Of a stretch of 64,000 nt of DNA, positions 57,395 through 64,000 are shown piece after piece. The first letter of the stretch is position 1, and each line of letters begins with the position of its first letter. The notes under the pieces were generated by a model. That model saw only the letters and a program-made list of their open reading frames with translations. It was not told the DNA's origin and made no database searches. The stretch is from NCBI GenBank assembly GCA_961205875.1, contig OY540814.1, forward strand, positions 124,001 to 188,000. The letters are read 5' to 3'. The DNA is from Sialis fuliginosa (taxonomy: Eukaryota; Arthropoda; Insecta; Megaloptera; Sialidae). Made by a program: the position numbers and the translations under genes.

Positions 57395-58143
57395 ATATCG
57401 GTATGGAGAACCATACATGACTTCCATGTTCTTTCTATCTTTTTAAATAATTTTTAAATATACATTTTTTTAAATATTTTATTTATATAACCTACTACTA
57501 TGAATATACATATCGTAATACATTAAAAAAACATATATACTTACAACATTTACAGCTCTTTTTGCCATTTGTATATAAATATTAGTTTTCTAATGTCAAA
57601 AATATAATTCACATTCGTAGAAAAACTAATTTGACAATTTGAATTTAGTTGCATTTGTTTCCAAGGTAACATGAATTAATGACATATTAGTATTTAAAAT
57701 TCAAATTTTAAGTGTGTTTTTCACCCCTTTAATGGCTGTTTAGGCACGTACAAATAATAAATGTCCCTTAGATTCAATTGAACTGCAAATGTACCAAATC
57801 TTATCAAAATTAGTGAGATAATACTCGCAATGTTCACTATTTAGACGAAAAAAGTTACAAAATTGCGAATATTTCCAAAACCCCTAATCCGATTAGCACC
57901 AAAATCAATAGGTCTGGAGTACTCACTGAGCAAACATTTACCCCAAAAATAATTCAGATCGGTGCATTTTTACAGTAGTTATCGTGAACGAAAAAACACA
58001 CACACAGACACACGCACAGCCGCCATGCGGATATTAACTTTTCTTTACGTTTTGAAGTTAGTACAATCAGAATTTGTCATTTTCTCGGACACGATTTTTC
58101 GATGGTATTACAATACTTCCATTTCTTTCATAACATGGAAGTA
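57395..58143 (+). mobile_element. Family M MITE, copy 4
   Basis: Full forward copy, ATATCGGTATGGAGAACC to ACATGGAAGTA. The microsatellite is much shorter (ACACACACAGACACACG at 57995). Confidence 0.85.
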
Positions 58144-58350
58144 AAAATGATTTGTAACTGTACGATATATGATTACTGTCATTTTATGTCCGGTATTATA
58201 AAGGAGCTAGCAAAACTTTCAAATGGGGTATTAATTCTGTCATAGTATCTATGGATTAGCTATGAAATTTAGAGCAGTGATTCTTCAACGTATTGTAACA
58301 CAGTTGGCGACTCTGACCGACAAAATAATTTTCATAATATCGCCACTGTT

Positions 58351-58870
58351 GACGCCAATACCTTTTAGATTGAATTTTGAACTTGGCGCGTTACGCGATA
58401 CCACGCTAACGTGCATTTGCAAACACCGCAGAAACGTTGAGTCAGTATCTGACGAGTATCTCAGCCGGGTCTAACCTGGACCGGTGGGATATATTGTCGC
58501 ACATTTGAATACCAAATTAAAATTACCAAATTTTATTACCTAAAATAAATTACCTAAAAAATAAATTACCAAAATATGTGAGTGAAAGTAACCGGTATTT
58601 TAAAGTTATAAAAGTGTCATTTCAAAAGGAGTACGACAGTGGTGTGCACAAGGAAAATCATCTGGCAGTCCGATCTAGGAGGTAAAACTTGTTACGTTCC
58701 TTGTCCTTTAAAACCTTCCTATTACAGGGATCGTGGCTGGGCAAACCCCGCCGGAGAAGACAAAAGGGTGAGTCTTTTTTGTGTACTTTAATATCCATGT
58801 CGTTTCTCCAACCAGTACCTAAATTATACAGTCCACTAATTGTACCACGAAGCCCAGAAGGACGCCAACA
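58351..58870. mobile_element. 520-bp insertion with 9-bp target duplication
   Basis: Flanked by GCCACTGTT at 58342-58350 and 58871-58879. It begins GACGCCAATA and ends GACGCCAACA, a terminal direct rather than inverted similarity. GC-richer than its surroundings. It carries an exon-like segment with both splice signals. If counted from the preceding T it would be TG...CA with an 8-bp duplication, so a solo LTR is an alternative, though 8 bp is long for that. Confidence 0.6.
58728..58767 (+). other. Exon-like 40-base segment inside the insertion
   Basis: Preceded by CCTTCCTATTACAG and followed by GTGAGTC, both strong splice signals. In one frame it reads GSWLGKPRRRRQK (basic), in another DRGWANPAGEDKR. 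No product can be named. It may be a captured exon or a splice site of a retroelement leader. Confidence 0.3.
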
Positions 58871-59061
58871 GCCACTGTTTTAATACCGTTGGTGTTAACA
58901 TACAACGCGTGCGCGAAAATTGTCAAACATTTCATGAAACTAAAGGAGAACTGTCAGACAGGTTAGAAACCTCATTTGATAGTGCTTGCTAGCTAGCAAA
59001 TTAAGCTAGTGTTAAATTCAGGGGGAAATGTGTTCCATTAAAATACTTAAACATTATTTCT

Positions 59062-59158
59062 AGAGTTAAGAAACCGACTTTTTTTTTAAGATTTTGTCTA
59101 TTTTATTAAAATAAAATATACAAAATCTTAAAAAAAAAAACGTCGGTTTCTTAACTCT
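59062..59158. repeat. Perfect-armed short palindrome
   Basis: AGAGTTAAGAAACCGAC and GTCGGTTTCTTAACTCT bound a 97-bp hairpin. The arms continue through the A/T run and AAGATTTTG. Near-perfect over about 45 bp. Confidence 0.85.
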
Positions 59159-59230
59159 TAAAACTGCGTTATTTAAGAGGGGCGTCCAAAAAATTATTTT
59201 TTTCAAAAATTTTATCATTTCTGTTTTCAC

Positions 59231-59400
59231 ATCATTAATCTAAATGCGAAAGTGTTTGTCTGTTTCTTTGTTCCCTATTCACGGCTTAACCACTGAACTG
59301 ATATTGATGAAATTTGACAGGGAGATAGCTTGCATCCTGAGGAAGGGCATAGGCTACTTGTATCCCGAAAGATTTATTAGATAAATAAACTTCTCTGGTC
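59231..59400 (+). repeat. Helitron-2 5' fragment
   Basis: TCATTAATCTAAATGCGAAAG, TTGATGAAATTTGACAGGG and CTTGCATCCTGAGGAAGGGC match copies at 9706 and 36840. No 3' end. Confidence 0.6.
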
Positions 59401-59589
59401 GGCACAATACTTTTTTATACAGAAGAAATTACATAAGTTAACACTTTTTTATATTACATTAGTATTTCTATACATCTATTTAATTGACAGTTGTAAGAAT
59501 AAATGCTATTTTAAATGATATTATTCAAATTATTTTTAAATAAAAACTAAAATTATTATTTTTTGGTCAATTCATAAAAGAATAGAACA

Positions 59590-60075
59590 TCAGATCAGAT
59601 CGGATCAGGTCAGCCCGATCCGATCCGAATTTATCCCGGTCCGAATTTCGGATCGGTTCGGACCGGGCTTAATTTTTGTTTGTATTGTTCGGACCGGATC
59701 GGATCGGACCTTAGTATAAACCAGACCGGGTCATATCTAGGGTGACCAGATTTTAGTTTTGGTAAACCCTGAGATGTTAATGAAGACCCCTTTTTTATTT
59801 TATCTTATCTATTTTATTTTATTATTTTTATTTTTATTTTCATAAAATTTGTTACCAAAATCTACACTGTTATGTCCCCTGCTCTATTTTTGACGACCTT
59901 TTTTTCAAAACCCGGAGAAATTGCACCCAAACCCTGAGACTTCGGGTCAAAACCGGAGACCTGGTCACCCTAGTCGTATCGGATCTTAATATAAATCGTA
60001 TAAATCGGACCGGGCCGAAGAAAAAAATGTTTCGGACCGGATCGGGTTACTTTTTTAAGGTCCGATCTGATCTCT
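59590..60075. repeat. GATCGG-rich element with nested hAT
   Basis: CAGATCAGATCGGATCAGG on the left and AGGTCCGATCTGATCTC on the right are inverted. The interior repeats CGGACCGGATCGG and GGACCGGGC on both strands. The element is much richer in G+C than its flanks. It is interrupted at 59738-59972. Confidence 0.65.
59738..59972. mobile_element. hAT-F MITE (TAGGGTGACCAG)
   Basis: TAGGGTGACCAGATTTT and CCTGGTCACCCTA are inverted ends. The flanks GTCATATC (59730-59737) and GTCGTATC (59973-59980) agree at seven of eight bases. 235 bp. Confidence 0.8.
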
Positions 60076-60076
60076 A

Positions 60077-61416
60077 ATTACTAGTGCCTAATTGTAAATA
60101 ATAATGTTAACATTGTGTTTTGATTTATTATAATCCTTGCTTTCTTATTTTAGCAAAGCGTTTCCACAAACCCATCCTCTTTAACTACATACTATACTAT
60201 AAGCTGCTTGTAAGCACTTTGCAGTTCTCTCTGACGCTACGGGCCTGTAACACAGTAAACTGTAACAATCGCAACACAACTATGCTACAAAGAAGTCGTT
60301 TATGGGTCATTATTTTCTTTATGCAATGTCTCTTGCAACGAGATATTTTTAGATAAAAGGAGGGGAGAAAACTTCTGATAATAAAATAGCCTAGGGAATA
60401 AGGAATTCAAGTTTTGCCAGTTTGATAAAATTGTAACTATTATTATCCTTTAAATACAGTACAGTGATAAGACCGACTAATTCGTGCTAGCGGAGCTTGG
60501 TAAAGTGGGAAATTAACAAATACTATACATGTTTGAAATTTTCAAATTATTTCGTTCTAAATAAATATACTTCAAAACATACCAGAGGTATATGTCCTAG
60601 ATATCCGTTATAAGATCATGGAGGCAAGAAGGCCCACCTTAATTAAAAATGCTATATTTCGGGTAATAAGTTATTTATATTAAAAAAGCTATGTTAATGG
60701 TAAACTTTGGTTTATTATTAATCTAAAGAAGTATGAAAACCAACTTTTCTTAAATGATTTTTTCATTTTTAAGACATCTTATAAAAAGTAACTTTAGGCA
60801 TTATTAATTCATTATTAAATTAAACTTTTTTAGATAATTATAATGTTATTTTGTATGGGTACTATGTTTTAATCAACATTTGGCATAATGTTTGCTTAAT
60901 TACAGCTAATAAATAAACAATTAATAATTTTATTTTAACATTTATTTTTTATCCATAACGTGCCGATGCTGCATCCATAGCAGCTACTAAACTCTAGCCA
61001 GACCACGTTATTTCTTCGTTGTAGATGATTTGTTTATAGAACTATTAGTAAATAAAAATGACATACCAATCTAGAACAAAATATGTGATCATAAATTGTA
61101 ATAAATAATAAAAAGTCCAATCTTAAATTTGGTGGGCCTTATTATCCGTAAGGTACTTACCTGAACAAATAAGAAACAAATAATACATACAAAATTTTAA
61201 CACAAATTAAGATTATTTGTTGGTTGTTTTTATAAAATTGAGCATTCGTCACAATCTCTCGCAACAAACTCAGAGGTACCGAACAGTTAACGCGGCGAGA
61301 GACTAATCGGTGTGTAGTTAGCTTTGTGTAAGTACCTTCTATGTGTATAAATCCAGACCGATCCAACTATTGTAAATGTGTTTTTTTTTCACATGGGCCT
61401 TATTACACCGCAGGTT
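60077..61416. other. Low-repeat stretch with possible inverted ends
   Basis: AAGGCCCACCTTAATTAAAA at 60629 and TTAAATTTGGTGGGCCTT near 61122-61139 may bound a decayed element of about 510 bp. TTCTTATTTTAG at 60143-60154 has acceptor shape. 61230-61380 is GC-richer and unique. No gene named. Confidence 0.35.
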
Positions 61417-61635
61417 TTACCTTTGCCATTACTGGGGAAAAAACATGAACAAAATAAAAGGTTATAACTTAAAAACAAACTATATTTGCATACTTTGGTA
61501 ATTAAATTGATTAAATAAAGAGTTAGTTGTTTTATTAGTAACATGAGTTTATGAGAATTACAAAAAACAAGTCCATTAATCCAAAAAACTGAAAACTTGC
61601 TCTTATAGCGGCCATAACTGGTGCCTTTACCTTAT
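61417..61635 (+). repeat. Family E fragment, copy 5 (3' part)
   Basis: From CATTACTGGGGAAAAAACAT to GCGGCCATAACTGGTGCC. The first half of the family is absent. Confidence 0.65.
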
Positions 61636-62085
61636 ACAAATATATATCTATATGTATTTTAACAACCATCGAGTAATGTCATGAATTTCCTATATTTTAG
61701 TATATTATTAGTGTAAAATGATGTATACCTATATGAAAAAAATCCATAAATCTTGGAATTACTGTGTCACTTATTTCAGGATCCCGGAATTACAATCCCT
61801 AAAAAATCCAGAAAATCCGTGCTAAGATTGTAAAGTATACTTAACCCTTTTAATACAAGATGATTTTGCCTTGTATATGCGGAAAATTGCCAAGCGTTTT
61901 TTGTACATAGAAAAAAATCATCATCAATGTATTCACACAAAAATAAACTAGGAAACGTCAAAAAATACATTAGATACGCCTAATATAGAGCAAATCAGTT
62001 TAAATTTGGGTGTATTTCGTAATTAGTGGTCTGAATAATTATTATTTATAATAAGTTTTCGTGAAGTTAATATGAAGATATAAGA
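61636..62085. other. AT-rich stretch, nothing recognised
   Basis: No element ends or gene seen. Confidence 0.4.
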
Positions 62086-62425
62086 CAGTGGCGTAGCAAG
62101 CATTGGCGCCCGGGACACAATATCTTTTTGGCGCCCCCAAAAATAATTAAAAAAAAAAATTAATAATTTTATAATAAATTTGAATTGAAATTGGCGTGAC
62201 TAAAAAAAAAGGTCTTCAGTTTTTAATTACACTAAATTTTATTTATTAAATACATTCTACATTTTCACGACTAAAAAAAAAAAGGTCTTCAGTCACATAC
62301 TGGCCTTTGTAAATTGTGTTTATGCTATGCGGTTCAAAAGGTTCAGAGCCATTTGGCGCCCTTCTGTAAGTAGCGCCCAAGGCATGATAGACCCCCTTGC
62401 CCCCCCCCCCCTCGCTACGCCACTG
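62086..62425. mobile_element. hAT-C MITE, copy 3, perfect 8-bp target duplication
   Basis: CAGTGGCGTAGCAAG and CTCGCTACGCCACTG are inverted ends. ATATAAGA is at 62078-62085 and 62426-62433. Contains two ACTAAAAAAAAA-GGTCTTCAGT motifs and TTTGGCGCCC blocks. 340 bp. Confidence 0.92.
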
Positions 62426-62479
62426 ATATAAGATTTTAAGTTTGGTGAATAAAATAAAAATAAGTCATTCATTTTTCAG

Positions 62480-62736
62480 AAACGAGACAGTTGAAAACAA
62501 GTACAATATATTATGTTTTCAAACTAAATGATAACTTCAAGTTAGAAGAATATAACAATAACATTATTTATGAAACAGAAAAACAACTTCGTTCAAAAGT
62601 TATCATTATTCTAAGCATACATCAAATCCAAAATACGAGACAATCTGCATACGAAAATATAACACAGGTAGTACATCTACTTTTGAATCAAACGGCAGAT
62701 AAAACATGTCAGATGTTATTTACATTGTATTTATAA
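62480..62736 (+). CDS. Coding-like segment, candidate terminal exon
   Basis: Preceded by CATTCATTTTTCAG, an acceptor-like site. The open frame reads ETRQLKTSTIYYVFKLND, then a charged mixed segment, to a TAA at 62734-62736; a possible donor CAG/GTA lies at 62667. The composition is more protein-like than most frames here, but a length of 80-odd codons is expected by chance several times in such DNA. No family recognised. Confidence 0.22.
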
Positions 62737-62939
62737 AGGTCCTTTTACTATTTTTAGAGAGAAAAAAAATAACAAAACGACAAAATACTGACAGAAAAAA
62801 ATCATTACTTTTTTTTTCTTTTTATAACAAACACAACGAAAATAGAATTTTTTTTTGACAAATCAAAAAGGAAATAATAAGTGAAAGAATTTTTATATCT
62901 CTGTAAAAACGTTTATGGTTTCTTTAAAACAATTTTGTA

Positions 62940-63112
62940 CAGTGGTGTAACCAGAAAAAATCGGAGAGAAGGGGGGTATTTTTATTGTAATTGTATGGAA
63001 ATTCATTTTTATGTATATCTATCACTATTGTTAAATTATATAATATATATTGACAAATTCGGGGAGGGGGGGGGGGTCTAACCCCTAACCCCCTCACGTG
63101 GACGTGTCACTG
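62940..63112. mobile_element. hAT-like MITE (hAT-E)
   Basis: CAGTGGTGTAACCAG and GGACGTGTCACTG are loose inverted ends. The flanks ATTTTGTA and ATTTTATA agree at seven of eight. G-rich tracts near both ends. 173 bp. Confidence 0.68.
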
Positions 63113-63219
63113 ATTTTATATAGCAATGTATTTTTAATTTATTATACCTATGTCCATATGTATAATTTTGTAAAGTTGATTGGGAACATTTTTTTTTTGA
63201 CCTTCCTTGAATCTATTCT

Positions 63220-63921
63220 GACTGTTGTCTGTATGTCTGTCGGTCTGTACACGCGCCATTCAAAATGAAGGGTAAAATTGTACATTTATAGAAGAAATAA
63301 AACGGTCAAGTGCGTGTTGGGCACGCACTTGATAGGTTTCCGTAGTCATTACGTTTTATAAACAAGAGTTATTTTAACGGACGCTCTGATAACGACATTT
63401 AAATGCAAATATAACGTGACTGAAGGGTTAAAATCAAAAGGTTATATGGCATTTTTTGTTGTATTTTAGGAGACCTATCTAATGACATCCCACTCATTGG
63501 GGTAAGTGAAAAAGAAAATGTGAGTTCACTTTTCAGTCTATGGGAGGGGGTTCAAAATAATTTTGATAGTGTTCGTTATAATTTTCAGTAAAAGTACTAA
63601 TTAAAAGCTACAATCTCGAATTTTTCCAGATTTTTTGAATAGATAGTTTAGAAATTAAGGGGGGAGGGGACGCTCTGATCACGACTTTTAGACCTACCTA
63701 TCTAAAGACACCCCACTTAATGGATTAAGTGAAAATTTTTTTTTAATATACTTTTCAGTCAAAAATAATTTTTTTTTCAGAAATCTTATCATTTCTGTTT
63801 CTGGGTTTTCAGTCTTCGTCCGTATACCAAATTTTATCTTAATCGGTCTAAACTTTTTGAGGACGGACGGACGGACATGGCGAAACTATAAAGTTTCCTA
63901 GTTTTCTACGGAAACCTAAAA
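63220..63921. mobile_element. AGGTTTCCGTAG element
   Basis: AGGTTTCCGTAGTCATTACG at 63337 and CTACGGAAACCT at 63907-63918 are inverted. CGGTCAAGTGCGTGTTGGGC with GCACGCACTTGA lies just outside the left repeat. (GTCT)n at 63224-63246 and (GGAC)n at 63862-63876. Two GGGGAGGGGACGCTCTGAT-like blocks repeat inside. Similar terminal phrases are common in insect MITEs. Confidence 0.55.
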
Positions 63922-64000
63922 AACAATCCTTTAACTTTTTGTTTTCGAATTATTTTTGAAACGGTGCGAATTAAAAAAAATGTGTTAGATAAAAGTTGTA

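Larger units (their letters stand above)
58186..59005 (+). mobile_element. Family F MITE, copy 4, with 520-bp insert
   Basis: Left end ATGTCCGGTATTATAAAG. The match to copy 1 stops at CGCCACTGTT and resumes at CCACTGTTTTAATACCG. The right end is cut after GCTAGCTAGCAAATTA. Confidence 0.75.

Noticed and set aside
12760..58144. Similar 60-77 codon frames in three family M copies (ending SISF-TWK)
   Set aside because: They run through variable (ACAG)n sequence and end at the MITE terminus. The shared frame is expected from shared sequence.
1..64000. CRISPR array, bacterial operons or rRNA
   Set aside because: No spaced identical short repeats, no coding density and no rRNA core sequences. The many repeats are dispersed and of transposon type.

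Overview
The window is AT-rich (by eye roughly 70 percent A+T) nuclear DNA of an animal, most probably an insect. The best clues are Helitrons with the insect-type start (TCCATACTAATATTATAAA) and ends like GCGGGTAACAGCTAG, many (GTCT)n/(GACA)n runs inside short non-autonomous elements, several hAT and TA-inserting families, and a terminal repeat of the AGGTTTCCGTAG type. I cannot name the species. I found no complete protein-coding gene, no rRNA, no tRNA and no CRISPR. Almost all listed short open frames are as long as chance predicts at this base composition.

Layout. 1-10 kb: an E-family MITE, a decayed hAT with the only recognisable transposase remnant (about 2905-3111), a second hAT with perfect 8-bp target duplications, and an ACTTCCATG MITE split by a MULE-like foldback. 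10-20 kb: TA-inserted elements including a Tigger-like one, Helitrons, and C/D/F family copies nested in one another. 20-31 kb: a pogo-like element carrying a MULE-like foldback that carries a hammerhead-like palindrome; a perfect 91-bp-arm hairpin; and a compound inverted/tandem array (26.4-27.9 kb). 31-44 kb: two more Helitron families with nested MITEs, several foldbacks, a head-to-head pair of hammerhead-like motifs flanking a coding-like 61-codon frame (40.4-40.8 kb), and a 1.75-kb palindrome. 44-52 kb is the least repetitive part and may hold a host promoter and first exon (46.7-47.5 kb). 52-64 kb returns to dense elements: hATs with perfect target duplications, a TTAA-flanked element, a 520-bp insert carrying an exon-like segment, and a GATCCG-rich element.

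The families work mainly as a nested insertion record: target duplications and empty sites in paralogous copies give the order of insertion at many places. Host genes, if present, are represented only by candidate exons or introns. Family names (C, D, E, F, G, J, K, L, M, N) are mine and only group copies seen here.
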